Under the pieces are notes generated by a model. The model had not been told where the DNA came from and did not search any database. It was given only the letters and a program-made list of their open reading frames with translations. DNA of 64,000 bases from Ciborinia camelliae (Eukaryota; Ascomycota; Leotiomycetes; Helotiales; Sclerotiniaceae). Numbering within the stretch: the first letter of the stretch is position 1; every line of letters starts with the position of its first letter. This document shows, one piece after another, positions 35,458-47,566 of this stretch. Where the stretch lies: positions 1,895,004 through 1,959,003 of the forward strand of contig JANPYM010000001.1 in the NCBI GenBank assembly GCA_025890175.1. Direction: 5' to 3'. Position numbers and translations under genes: made by a program.

Positions 35458-37760
35458 AATCGAGTAGACCATTAGTTCCTCTCCCAATTCCCTCGCATAA
35501 CGTACACCAATTGCATCGAGGTTAACGCGTATTCCAGCATGCCATTTATTTCCTCTCAGTAGATAAGATGAGACTGGGCAGCTAACAATCATATCCGCAG
35601 TCCCATTAAATCCGCGTGAATCCTCAACAACTTCTCCGCATAGCTCTGCATTTGTTTGTGGCCCGAGTGACCCAAAGAAACAATCTATCGCAAAAAAGCG
35701 ATGGCGACAGCGGGGTTGGTTAGGCTTGAAGATGCATAAATGAATTGAGGGAAAGGATACAGAGTCCGACTTGAAAAAAACTTCAAGGTTTTTCCGAGGC
35801 ACCACTAATGTGACAAATGAAATAGAAGCGCTACCATATTCTCTAGCCAAAGCTCCCGGGATGACATTGGAGATGTCTAGGTGTATGATGGTTTCCATGA
35901 TGGCCTCGGGCCCGAAAATGGACACTTTTTCATTTGCAATATTTCCATGTAAGCTCATGTAGAATCTTGTCCAGTTGGTGCTTATATTTCTTTTGACAAT
36001 CTGCAAAAGACTAACGAAGCTCAAACGTGAGTAGTGAATTGCTTGGTTGAAGAGCTGATTGTTGTTCAGGTATTTGGCGGAGAACATTTTAAAGTAGACA
36101 TCGAATAGCAGCTTGGATAGCTCATCGGGGTCAACTTTGGGTTTTATATTGTTTTTCCGATCTAATGAGGAACATACATGATGGTCTCCGAGTGATGGCG
36201 ATCTCCAGGGTATCCTTGATCGGTATCGATGCGATGATTCCTCAATCACATCTTCTGCAGAACTGTTGGCAGTGGTATAACCTATTACGTTGCCAAATGG
36301 GACAAGCCCTAACAATAGGGCAGCCACGTTGACATCCATCTCAAGTACCGTCTTTAGATTATCTTGCACTTTGTCTGAATGAGTTCTTAAACTTTCGGTA
36401 TAGAGGACTGAACTGGGCGTATTAGACAAAATAGGTATAACTGCAGATAGAATGTTGAGATGGCCATGATGGTCAACAATGTTGGAGGTGTCAATAATCT
36501 CGTAAGAATTAGGTAAAGATCTTGCGCTAGGACCATGCAATAACAATGGCTTGCCAGACCACTGGGATGCATAAAGACGAGTCAAAACAGATGTTGCACT
36601 TGACTGGCTTCGACATGCTAGCTCGTGAGCAAAGGTGACTGCATCACCCAAATAAACCTTTACACCAACAGATTCTGCTCTTGCATACTCTGCAAAAGCC
36701 TTGCACCAGTTTGCGAAGTCTTTCTTCGAAGATGCTGCCGAGTCTTCCAACACCTCTTCTTCATCCACAGGGTTGTCAAACAGGTGCGGAACGTGATATC
36801 CGGACAAAGGGTTGCTGGAAGGGCTCAGAACGAATCTTTCCGAGACGCTAGACACAGCGAAAGTAGGATTCAAGATTCCATTTCCATCAAAACCGAGTGC
36901 CTTGATATCATTTTTATTCCCTGCAACAACGCCGCTAGTCCAATAAGCCCGGATTGTATTGAAGGCTTGCCTCCATCCTTCACTGATATGCACACCTGCA
37001 GTGTAAGATGAGCATATTTCGCTGTTTTTGATATAACGCTTGAATATCTTCGAAATATCTGCTCGCCTTGGAGCCTCATAACTTTCTTGTTCTTGTGTAC
37101 TTCTCTCGATACTATATTGATTCCAGATTTTCCGGACTTCTTCAAGAGTTTGCAGGCTCAGGAAGCTCACGCTTGAATACGGAGATTCTGCCCACTTCTC
37201 AAGTGTTTCTGAGAATGACAAAAGTTTTGCGGATTGGTTTCGCAAGAGGTTGGTATCTTCTTTTGGAATGAAGAAGTGGTAGAATAGATTCCATATTGCC
37301 CCAATTCTTGCCTTGTCGTCTGGGGATTGAGAGGCATATGATGTAGCATTATCGATGATGAGAGAGAACAAAAGGATATTGCGGGCTTGATAAAGTTAAA
37401 TCGTTGTTCAAGCTAGCGAAACCTGGAGTGGTAATTTTGACTTACCTAATACGGCAGGTTCACAGTCACAGCATACGAAGTTGAACTGTTCATTGCCTTC
37501 ATTATTTAACGACAATCGATTAGATATATTTTCGAGTATTGAAATGCGGTGGATCTGGATGTTCATGACTTACCTGGCTTCCCTTCGCACCATAACGAAT
37601 ATAAGATACTTCTAGGATCTCCACAGGCCAGAAGGAGAATATCCGTTGTCCCTTTATCCGTTCTAGGAGCATGGTATTCGAAGAGATTGACAGCAAGCGT
37701 GTTTCCTATCGCATAGAAGACTTGACATCTGTCATGAATGATACGCGATATGTTGTGCAT
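35455..37760 (-). CDS. DUF4470-family protein, N-terminal part up to in-frame stop
   Basis: A fungal protein of unknown function. Exons (minus) are 37760-37574, 37496-37446 (51 nt) and 37385-35455, giving 722 aa to the stop. The first three exons join to YAIGNTLAVNLFEYH, then LLLACGDPRSILYSLWCEG, FNFVCCDCEPAVLARNILLFSLIID. This is the DUF4470 signature, often found at the start of MYND-finger-like fungal proteins. Exon 3 continues with helical sequence and a segment EMDVNVAALLLGLVPFGNVIGYTT. The family usually extends for another 350-400 residues; here those residues follow in the same frame after a single TAA (35455-35457). Read together the protein would be about 1100 residues. Start choice: the ATG at 37760 precedes the domain by about 15 residues. 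Confidence 0.8.
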
Positions 37761-39068
37761 TTTGGAAGCAAATTTCCCCCAATCGTGAGCATATGATGAT
37801 CCGTATTGCTATCAATGCGTTCCTATATTTGTGAGCAGATAAATCAGCCTTATTAACATTTTGCAGGAAAGCAAGATTTTACATTTGGCTGAGACGCGTA
37901 GCGGTAGTCTAAACTAAAAAGCAAATCTTTCGTTCTTTAACAAGCTTCCCGTTGGTTGAAACCCAAAAAGTAATATTCCCATTGCTCCGACGGACGGGTA
38001 GGTGCCGTTCGGAAATGTACAGAAAACCCTGCCATAAATTTATCTGGCCGGCAATATGCAGATTTCTAGTATCTCAAGTGCATGGAAAAAGCGGTGGCCA
38101 ATCCGGCCAGCAAAGTTAAATCCAAGAAAATATTTCTACAGACTTTTGATGAGGAGAGCTATTTTTCTTTTCCCAATAGCCCCTGCCCATATCGTACTAA
38201 ACCATATATTCGGGCCTTTCTTTTAGATAGAGTTCTTTTTACACCTTTCAGGATATCAGAACCTTTTCAAAGGGGATTTCAATATCATATCCGAGTGAAA
38301 GACAACTCGAGAATTTAGAAAGGCTACTGACCTTTCCAACTCTTGAAGTTGATGTACTGGCATGCAAGATATCTTGGTGACCGAGAAGCAATATTTCATC
38401 ATCTTATTTGCCAATAAACCATGATGGATTGTCTCCTTTCCCCAACAGTGTGTGGCAAAAGGAAGATCCTTGACAGAGTATACGCAACCAGACGCAACCA
38501 ACAATATTTTAACTGGGAGTTTGAAGGAACTATTTTCCTATTCCATACCGCCCGCCGTAGCCACTGTCGTCAAGAGCCAAGGGCGAGAAAAAGCCTACAG
38601 ACTCTCGTCATATGTAGCTCGATCTCGCTCTATATCGGACTTCCGGTATCACGAGACTTGGGTATTGACATCTATGCAACGGCTAGGTTTATCTCCTCTC
38701 TCTCTATAGTGACGAAACAGCAAAGTGAAATATGAAAGCTGGTGGGTCCTGAGACCAGCGAGGATTGGAAGAGATCAAAGTTTGAACTTAGGGGGTATCC
38801 AAGCAAGGTTCAACTCCTCGTCGTGCGTAGAGCCGGGTCGCTGTTGTACCGATAACTTCATAAGCTGGCGGAGGTTCCCGGTAGTTTCGAGATAATCCCA
38901 TACATTGGAATTTTATCGGATACTAAGAGCCTTTCAAGCTTTGCAGATTACAAGATGCTTTAAGCCTAATACCTTTACAATGTATTTCTAGCAAAGGAAT
39001 TTTCCAGCTCAAATTTCTCCCACACTGTAGCTACCACATTTTTTGGAGCTTTGGTTTCCAACAAACCG
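37761..39068. other. Intergenic region, no supported gene
   Basis: About 1.3 kb. It holds the DUF4470-gene promoter (about 37761-38100) and the 3' flank of the TRAX gene. Short frames on both strands (38082-38735) have no recognisable content. Around 38805 a GGTTCAACTCC motif resembles a tRNA T-arm, but no cloverleaf can be drawn. Confidence 0.55.
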
Positions 39069-40026
39069 TTAATAACCCTCCACAGCCCCCTTACTCTCAT
39101 CGGGCACATCCATAACCCAGCCCTTAGGCCTCTCCCTTCCTCTAACAATCATACCATAAACCGCCGTCTCGACTTTTTCCACACAAGTTCTCATAACCTC
39201 CATCTTCTTCTCCACATCCCTTCCTAATCCTACATTTCCACACCTCGTCGTATCCAGCTCTTCAAATCTCATTCGGATATCCCTCAAGTCCGCCAGGATT
39301 GTCCTCTCGTCTTTACCTGGCAATTCTCCATCTGTTGCCATTCTCGTAATGGCAAATCTCATCATCTCGCCTACTAGGTCGAAAATCCCGAGAACATAGT
39401 CATCTCCTGTAAGGTTTACAGCTTCCGGCAAAGAAGATTGAGCAACGGAAGGGGGAATCAAAGATTGTTCCGTCAGGTAGTGGGAAAAGGACACCGCCTC
39501 CATGTATTCTTGGATACCTCCCGAGATTTGTCTTTGATAGCGCCAGGAATGTATACCCGTGAGATCAGCTGATATCTTGGCAAAAAGATCATTGATTGTA
39601 GCGAGCCTCTCTGAGGTTTCTTTGGCTATTTTTTGAGGAAGAGGTTGATGCAGCTTTTGAACTCTGAATATGAATGTATTAGTATGGCGGTTTCATATAG
39701 AAATGCGCTCTTGAGATTTGAGATTTATCCCAAACAAATCCATACCTCTGCAATGCAAAAATTCTACAAAACAATTAGCCCAATTCCTAAATCACCACTT
39801 CACCCCACGCCCCAAAAAGAAATCCCTACATCTTTTTACTCCCCGCCGTAATATCCCTTCCCGCTTTAATAATCCTCTCTCTCCGGTCATGATGTTCATC
39901 CAATTCGGCTCTGAACCCCTCAAACATTGGCATGAAAGGACTTATCGAGCCTACAGCTTTCTCCTCAGACTGCCCCTCCGAATTCTCCTTCGAAGTACCA
40001 TCGTGTTGACGTTTAATACCTGGCAT
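39069..40026 (-). CDS. Translin-associated factor X (TRAX), three exons with an 18-nt micro-exon
   Basis: TRAX pairs with translin in the C3PO endoribonuclease, which acts on small-RNA passenger strands and, in Neurospora, on pre-tRNA leaders. Exons (minus) are 40026-39830, 39763-39746 (18 nt) and 39663-39069; 269 aa. The start MPGIKRQHD is chosen, though an in-frame ATG at 40059 would add 11 residues. Family signatures: FRAELDEHHDRRERIIKAGRDIT at the N terminus; SKKIIFALQRV built across both introns, which proves the micro-exon; GGIQEYMEAVSFSHYL and FDLVGEMMRFAIT, whose Glu and Asp residues match the catalytic acidic residues of TRAX; and CVEKVETAVYGMIVRGRE at the end. It lies head to head with the GPI mannosyltransferase gene. 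No translin gene is in the window. Confidence 0.93.
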
Positions 40027-40344
40027 GTCTTCGGTTTGAAGTTTGCGTGATTCTTGCATGGTGAAGAGAGGCCTTGCAGATTTGTCAGGCGCGTGTTGTG
40101 GAGATGGATGTTGAGGTAAGCAGGCAGGGATATTTTTGGTGAACAGATGTGGATGTAGTTTGGATGACAGGGTGGGTTTATCATATAAACACGTGCAGAC
40201 TTTAATATCAAAAAGGAGTCTGACAATTATTTTATTCCAATGAAGAGAAGGCGACGACAAGGCGATGCAATTTGGTAATTAATATGGTTTCAATCGTTTC
40301 ATAAACCCCATCAAATTCGTCTTCATACAAGTTATACCAAACCC
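40027..40344. promoter_or_regulatory. Short shared divergent promoter of TRAX and GPI mannosyltransferase genes
   Basis: Only 318 bases separate the two start codons, so both promoters must lie here. No repeat or clear TATA box; the GPI side has a CAAACCC stretch before the ATG. Confidence 0.6.
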
Positions 40345-41750
40345 ATGGCGGGGCCAATTTCCACCACAACCATGGCCCTATCCACTCCCCTCCTCTTCAC
40401 CCTCGCCACCCTCCTCCGCATAATACTCTTCTTCTACGGCCTCTACCAAGATGCTTATTCCCCTCTCAAATACACCGATATAGACTACCAAGTCTTCACC
40501 TCTGCCTCCGCCTACACCTCTCAGTCTCTTTCCCCATACACGCGAGAAACCTACCGGTACACGCCGCTCCTCGCCTGGCTTCTCCTCCCCACCACATTCT
40601 CTCCCCAGTATCTTTGGTTCCACTTTGGCAAATTTATTTTTGCAGAATGTGATATCCTAGCTGGATATTTACTGCTGTTAATTTTGAAGGGGCGGGGTAT
40701 GGACTCGGGACGAGCGGGAAAATATGCAGCGATTTGGTTGTTAAATCCTATGGTCGCAACCATTAGTACGAGGGGGAGTAGCGAGGGGATATTGGGTGTG
40801 CTTGTTGTAGGATTATTATGGGCTGTGATCCAGAGACGGATTGCGGTGGCTGGAGTGTTGTTGGGATTGGGTGTGCATTTAAAGATTTATCCGGTTGTGT
40901 ATGGGGCTAGTATTTTCTGGTTTTTGGACCAGGAATGTTATGGGATTCCCAAAAGCAAGAAAGTCCCCAAGAAAGGGAAGAAGGTGGGAAAAAGAGGGAG
41001 TGGGCGTGGAAATGATGATGTTTGGGGAAAGATCACGGGATTTATGAACATGCAGAGGATTGTGTTTGTGGGTACTAGTTTCGTGACGTTTATGGGACTG
41101 AATATTCTCATGTATAGCATGTAAGACCCCCTTTCCTCTCCCCGGTAACTCCTCACTGCCCTATCTCTCCAAATCTAATAAACAAACCCAGCTATGACTA
41201 CCCATTCCTCCAACACACCTACCTCCACCACCTAACGCGCATCGACCACCGACACAACTTCTCCCCCTACAACACGCTTCTATACCTCCGCTCCGCCATC
41301 CCCTCCCCCTCCCCCATTCCTCTAGAATCCCTCGCCTTCATCCCGCAACTCCTCCTCTCCACCGTTCTCCTCCCCCTCACCCTCTCCAAACACGACCTCC
41401 CTACCACCATGCTCGCGCAAACCTTCGCCTTCGTAACATTCAACAAAGTAGTCACATCCCAATATTTCCTCTGGTACACATGTCTCCTCCCCCTGTACCT
41501 CTCGACACCCTTATGCACGCTCATTACTTCCCCTCGCACCGGGATCCTCGCCGCGCTCTTGTGGGTCGCGACGCAAGCACTGTGGCTGCATCAAGCGTAT
41601 GGGCTCGAGTTTTTGGGTCAGAGTAATTTTGTGCCTGGCCTGTTTGTGGCGAGTTTACTGTTTTTTGCCACAAATGTTTGGATCTTGGGGATTATTGTGA
41701 AGGATATTGGACGAGGGGCTACTGCTGCTTCGGCGAAGAAGGTTGCTTGA
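40345..41750 (+). CDS. GPI14: GPI mannosyltransferase 1 (PIG-M / Gpi14 type), two exons
   Basis: ER membrane enzyme adding the first mannose to the GPI anchor precursor, using dolichol-phosphate-mannose. Exons are 40345-41120 and 41192-41750 (71-bp intron, GTAAGA donor, CTAAT branch, CCCAG acceptor); 444 aa. The start is MAGPISTTTM, with a possible inner Met at residue 10. The luminal acidic motif YTDIDYQVFTSAS (about residues 42-54) is the DxD active-site signature. It is followed by many hydrophobic helices, conserved SPYTRETYRYTPLLAWLL, NPMVATISTRGSSEG and HLKIYPVVYG blocks, and in exon 2 NFSPYNTLLYL and FVTFNKVVTSQYFLWYTCLLPL. Length matches the family. This enzyme would also serve GPI proteins such as the phospholipase encoded at 22.9-24.9 kb. 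Confidence 0.96.
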
Positions 41751-42354
41751 GGTTTGGCTGCTGGGAAGGGGAATTTAGGATGCCATAAAGGAGACATTGG
41801 ATGAAATAGGTACGCGTTAATCTCTGCTCGAGATGTATATTACGTGGATATCACAGTGTAAAGAGAGAGATATCCTATAGGATATATCACCATGTATATA
41901 ATATGTTCAAACATTCACATGAAAATTCTCAAAGCAACGATCCTCATCCTTTTATATACGATCCGCATAAAATTAGCTTAGAATTTACATACACATACAA
42001 AATCCTTCCCGTGATTTCTGCATTGGCAAACTTCAAATAAAACCATCAACGATTGCACAAAAAATACACCCCCTCCCTTGATTCCGAAACCAGAGTATGG
42101 AAACGCCTGCTAATGCCAGATGAAAAGTTTCCAGCTCCAGTTCCATTCCCAGCCCATGCCAAAGCCAAGCCAAGCCAAAGCCTCAATCAAGGTGTGCCGT
42201 GTAATGACCAATCCATCCATCCATTCACTATTTTACAACACCCCTTCCTTATACTCCAACGAAAACCATGCTAGTAGCGAGACGCAGACCTCCTTCGACT
42301 CAGCGCCTAGCCCCATATGTGCAATGCGTGTTTGTGACATGAAGTGATATACTC
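41751..42354. other. Intergenic region between convergent genes
   Basis: About 600 bases with 3' UTR-like AT-rich sequence and a CCATCCAT stretch near 42213. Nothing else is seen. Confidence 0.6.
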
Positions 42355-44132
42355 TCATGTAATGGTGATACCACCGGAAAGTGCAAGATAATTTGAGACC
42401 TTTATAGATAGTGGTCGAAACTTTGAAAAGGTTGCAGGAGTGATGAAGTGTCCATCTTTGTTAACTTCTAATTCGCCCAAAGTTTCTGCCTTTTCCACAA
42501 ACGAGGCAGTGGGTCTACTGCTCGCCAATGCATCGACGATTTCAGAGCTCCAGATTCCTGTGCATCGATCATTTTTCAGTTCGAAATATGGGTTAAGCGG
42601 CGGGACTGGAGATTCTATAGAACTATTAATATTTCCAAATAACAAGAAATTTGCTTCAACTTACCAAGATCTATGAATCTGATCCTCAGATACTCAAGTG
42701 CCGCCAGCTTGTCCAATGCTCGTACACTCGATAAAACTAATGCTTCGAATGCCGAGATGAATGACATATCACTTATACCAGATCCATCATTCCATTGCTG
42801 GTTAGGACGACAGCAATTCTTGACAATCAGTTCCATACTCTTTAATTTCGAGGTACGCTGATCCGAAAGTTTAGCCGCCGTGTCGAAAAATCCACGACAA
42901 ACTCTCCCGGTATATGCCAAGTGCTCAAGAGTCGGTATCGCTTTGGCAAGCTCATCGCAGAAGTGCGTCTGCAGGGTAATCTTTCTGAAGAAAGCGGGTG
43001 ACACAGCTTCTCTGCGATAGTCGTTCTCAAGGCAGAGGTTGAGATGGGTGATATTCTGTGGTATTTGAGGGGCGATCTGCGCGATACAAAGATATGCCTT
43101 CGACTTCGGTTTGGCATAAGATCCATGCCATTCACTGAGATTCGGCAATGCTGCCGCAATATTCTGGAAATCTTCATTCGTACGTATAATATTCCACTGA
43201 CCCTTGCAGACCAGCGTTCTAATGGTATTGATCGTGGGAAGTTGTAATATCGTTTCATTCGGGAAGAATTGCTGAACTTGAGGGGGTTTCTTTCTGTCTC
43301 CGCCTTCTAGGGTCAAAATACAGGCTTCCGGGAAGGTATTTCGAACGAACTGGAAGGCTTCTGATAGGGTACAATTATTATCGGGGGTTTGATATGTGAT
43401 ACTATTCGTAGGATCTGCGCCGAGATGTGCAAGTGAGCGAATTAGGGTAGAGCGGTCTGGATTGGTCGAAGGTATCCGTAAAATTCGATCGAAAACCAAC
43501 TTCTTTTGTTGAAATACCGGGAACCATATTTCAATATGCTTCACATAGGCACACAAACGTGGATGGCCGTAAAACCAATCCAACGACTGCTGAATGGAAT
43601 CCCTCGTTCCCCTGATCTTGAGATGTCTATATAATCGTTCTTGGATAAGAGTTCTCCATTTAGGAAACACAAGGGCCAACAGCGACACTTCACGACGCCT
43701 TGAATGTCTTAACGCAGTACCCCAACCGCGAAGTACCTTAGACTTCCCAGGTATAACTCTTGCAGAAGACGAAGCCCTGAAACCGAACAAGTGATCGAGA
43801 ATGCATTCATGTATTTCAATGGGAAGGTCGCACAAGGGTGAACCTGAATCTGGGGCTTGTTGTTGAATCGGCGAAGGCTCTGCCCATTCAAGAATATCCG
43901 GCTCTATTCGTCGCTCTATTATCTCTCCATCTAAAGACTCCTGTCGTGGAAATGGTGTTGATGCTGGCCTTTCGATATTCAGAATGTCATCGACCTTGGT
44001 ATGCTCTATATGGGATGCTCGCGTGACTGTTGGTGTTGATGGGCCTGGAGTAGCTGGGCTTGAAGCGGTTGTCATGATGGGAAATAAATGATGGCTGGGC
44101 TCACCCTCTCGTGGTGGATGACTTGAATGCAT
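42355..44132 (-). CDS. F-box-like fungal protein, two exons
   Basis: A predicted 575-aa protein. Exons (minus) are 44132-42665 and 42614-42355. The second exon starts after CTATAG; the nearer AATAG acceptor would give a stop at once. The first 100 residues are Ser/Pro/Thr-rich and probably disordered. Then DLPIEIHECILDHLFGFR (near residue 101) is an F-box-like helix, followed by RREVSLLALVFPKWRTLIQERLYRHLKI, the second half of the motif. The rest has leucine-rich, regularly spaced segments such as ITHLNLCLEND and LEHLAYTGRV, suggesting a degenerate leucine-rich-repeat fold. F-box proteins recruit substrates to SCF ubiquitin ligases; that role is inferred from the motif alone. Start: ATG at 44132; another in-frame ATG at 44075 (MTTASSPATPG) is equally possible. 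Confidence 0.78.
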
Positions 44133-45745
44133 ATTAATTTTTTCTTTTTCTTCTTCTGCTTCTGCTTCTGCTCTTCTACGCGCGATATCCGTGATCGATC
44201 ATGGATGAAGTAAAGGTGAAGTCGAAATGGTGGGTGCGAGTGAGATTAGGATGTATCGTTCTGCAACCAGTCAGAGTATAGATATTTGAAGGTAACCAAG
44301 ACCAGTTGAAATAAGATGTTATGGTTAGAACAGCTGTTGAGGTCGTGGTACGATATCTTATATGGTGATTGGAATGGCAGCTGTACGAGTGGGCAGTGTT
44401 GTTTTTTGTACTCGTCGTTGGCGGGTTTGCGCTGGCTGCGTACGACAAATCTTTCGTGATGTTGATGAGATTGCCTCACAAATCATATGTTTTGGAAATA
44501 TGAACAGAGAGAAAGGGAGAAAGGAAGAAATCATGAAATCAAGAAATTAAAATTGAAAGGGAGATTGATATTTAGTGTCGGTTATTGGACTATGTTATTT
44601 GGGGAGGGGATTGGATTGCTGAAACTGAACGAGAAGATTAGGTGTTGATAGGACGGGATAGCGTGGATGACATAGATTGGAAGTCCAGCCGAACATTAAT
44701 TACCTGGTACAAATTGGATTATTGAAAGTTGGAAGTAGGTAGGGACGATCTTCCGGGAAGGTTATGTAATTTTTGATATGCACGGAAGAGAGAAGATAGA
44801 AGAGAGAAGGGAGAGGAGAGCGAGAAGAGTGAGAAGAGTGAGAAACGATAAAAACGATAAGAGTAAAGTTAAAAGCATCTAAGTATCTAGATAGGTATAT
44901 CGTTGATAGGAAAGTCTTTATCTTTAATTGAAGTATGCATCAATCCAAAGTATCCATCCAGAATATCTATCTAATACATAGTAATAAACAAGCAAATGCA
45001 AATTAACAAATTAACAAATTAATAATGTCCATCTACCTATTATACTATATATATATTATATATTAAACATTTCCATTATTTACTTTCTAAGCCACTTATA
45101 CCAGTATCTAGGTACCTACCTACCTATCTAGATATCTACACCTATCTACCTATCGCATAACGAATTCAACAGATTAAAATAAAATAAGAATTCTGTTCTA
45201 CATATATTATACCTACAATATCTACTTATGTATCTACTGTCTTTGATAAAGATAACATTGAAGTATATAAATACCTAGGTAATTAAACGCTCAGATCCAT
45301 TGCTCAAGATTTCTCATCTACCTCAATAGTATCAAGAAAGACTACTATCTATACGTAAATTTTACCTATAAATAGCAACAAAGTCTTAAAATTGTCTATC
45401 ATGCCCGGGCAATATAATATATGAAACGCAACACCAAAATACCAGTGTCCGTCCGCATATTTTCTCAAAAGGAAATGGATTTGGTTTGCTGAATCTGCTG
45501 TTGGGGTTTTGATAATATCACTCACTGTTTGCTGGCTTTACTACCTATCATGATTATCCTCGAGTAACGTATCGTGTTATATGTGTGCGGGGTTATTCTA
45601 ACTTTGAGTTTGGTATGGTTCCCAATGTACTAGGTAGGTATTCTCCAGCTCTCTAATAATTGCTGAAGATGTCTATCTTATATTATATGTTTATAGGTAT
45701 CTTGCCTCTTTCTTTCGCACGCAAGAACGCTCCAAGATTGCTTCC
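44133..45745. other. Intergenic region, AT-rich
   Basis: About 1.6 kb. The first part is the F-box gene promoter. Further on are GA-rich repeats (about 44786-44845), long AT tracts (45000-45070) and TACCTA words (45110-45150). No coding frame is supported. Confidence 0.6.
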
Positions 45746-47024
45746 TCAATCAATATCCTCATCATCATTTGTCGGGTTCTCTATCTTCTCCTCCGTCTTT
45801 TCGTTCCCCTCTTCTTCCCCATTTTTCTCCCTCATGTGTTTCTCGGCAACTTCTTTGGGCAGCTGATCAAATGGTTTACCCCCTTCAACACCATCCTTCA
45901 ACTTTCCGTTTTCATCCACATCCTCTTTAAGATACAGCGTAAAGAGAATCACGAATAAGACTTCTCCAGTCTTGCGATTTTTCAGTACGTATCTGAGCGT
46001 ATGTGAGCGCTTTTGCTCTTTCCTAGTACAAAACAAAAGCAGGTTGGCATGAAAGATCAAACACACTGTGAAAATATGACAAGAAAGAAAATGCTTGATG
46101 TGACGAGAAGGGGAATGAGAAAAATGACAAACCGGAGACCTTGTCCATCCCAATACTTCATTATCGGCATTGTAAAGCCTGGTAATTTGAGAGAGAAATC
46201 TATTGATGAAAATATAAAGTCAGTGCCGGATTTTCTATGTGGGAGAAGGATAGAAAAGTCAAACCCCAACTTACTATTAAAATCCAGATACGCATTAAAG
46301 AAATCGCACCCATAAGTTCTCCCCTCCTCCCAATCCCATTCCCTCCTATTCGCCTCAGTCAAGAAATATTTCTTCCTCGCTGCCTCCCCCGCAGGAATGC
46401 CACATTCCCTCCTATGTTCCTCCCCCTCTTCATCTCCTCCCTCCTCAAAAACCAACCCCGCATCTTCATCCCCTTCTCCTTCCCCAACATATAGCACATT
46501 AAATGAACTCGCCGCCGGCCCATACAGATACGGTTCATCCGCATAAACATCCCCATCCAACCCCGGATCCACCATCCACTTCACAATCCTAAATGCCGTA
46601 TTGAACCCCGGTGGCAGACGATCCCTAATTGGATGATCAAAATCATTTCCAAAAACCAAATCTTCCGCATTGATATCTTTTTTCGGCTTGAATCGAAATC
46701 CAATACTATATTGATCCTTATTCTTATCATGCGGTGCCAGATCGAAGTATGGAGAGGTAGTGGGTGAGGATTTGGGAAGCCCGCGATAATCCTAAAGCGG
46801 GGAAACGGTTTAGTTTTTGGGGTATATTATGATATTATGTGATATTCTTGAGGATCGAAGTGGAATGAAAAGGGTTCACATACTTGAATCCTAACATTCA
46901 AATCCACCTCACAGAGCTCATTCTCAATCCTAACACATTTTGCCTGGTTGACTGGGACAATCTGATGTTTACTGACATCATATTCTGAGCCGGCCGTAAC
47001 TTGCAGAATGTAATTTTCTGCCAT
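45746..47024 (-). CDS. DUF1769 (UPF0590) fungal protein, four exons
   Basis: A protein of unknown function found across fungi, 323 aa. Exons (minus) are 47024-46884, 46791-46275, 46199-46133 (67 nt) and 45992-45746. The spliced product reads MAENYILQVTAGSEYD, then RIQ-DYRGLPKSSP, SIGFRFKPKKDINAEDLVFG, FDHPIRDRLPPGFNTAFRIV, a DPGLDGDVYADEPYLYGP block that is the family hallmark, LDFNNFSLKLPGF, MPIMKYWDGQGLRYVLKNR, and VLFVILFTLYLKED. The joints at LDFN-N-FSLK and GQGLR-YVLK show that exons 3 and 4 are right; the exon 3 donor is GTTTGT. The C-terminal 50 residues are acidic (EEEGNEKTEEKIENPTNDD). No signal peptide or membrane helix, so probably cytosolic. Confidence 0.9.
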
Positions 47025-47566
47025 ACTTCTTCGAGATCCTGTGCGCCAAGTTTCGAATATAGTATAGGTATAGGTACCTATTGAAGGAAAACGAGTTTTT
47101 GGTTGAAATCAATATTCGAATGGGATCATGCAGACATGAGACTATTAGGTATCGTCCGAATAGTCAAGTCTAGAATCCTGATTTATATTAGGTCGCAATC
47201 ATCCATTGTTGGGAAGCAAGCAAAATATTCTGCCGATTTGTGGTGCAGGTGGGTGGGTGTTGAAAGCGGTGACGTAGTGGGGGATTTACCCACCATGCAT
47301 GCACTCGAGAAATAACATGTGAATTTTGGTTTTCACTCAAAATACTCTACTAGGTGGTTTGTAACTTTGATACAAGATTTTAAAGATGCTGCAAGATATT
47401 CCAATTGTAGTGAATATCGATTCTAAACAACTCCCTGACTCTAGTAAACCAGCATACTATGGCAAACAATCTATAGAATTTCGAAATATAATATATAACG
47501 CCAAATATTCGAGCAATCATTATATATTGTCATAAATCTTCATAAACCTTAGTAGCTAATTGCATA
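47025..47566. other. Intergenic region upstream of the DUF1769 gene
   Basis: About 540 bases. It holds the DUF1769 promoter and the 3' flank of the kelch-BTB gene. One TAGGTACCTA word lies near 47073. Nothing else is seen. Confidence 0.6.

Noticed and set aside
38745..38860. tRNA-like segment with GGTTCAACTCC
   Set aside because: A T-arm-like motif is present, but no acceptor stem, D-arm or anticodon loop pairs with it.
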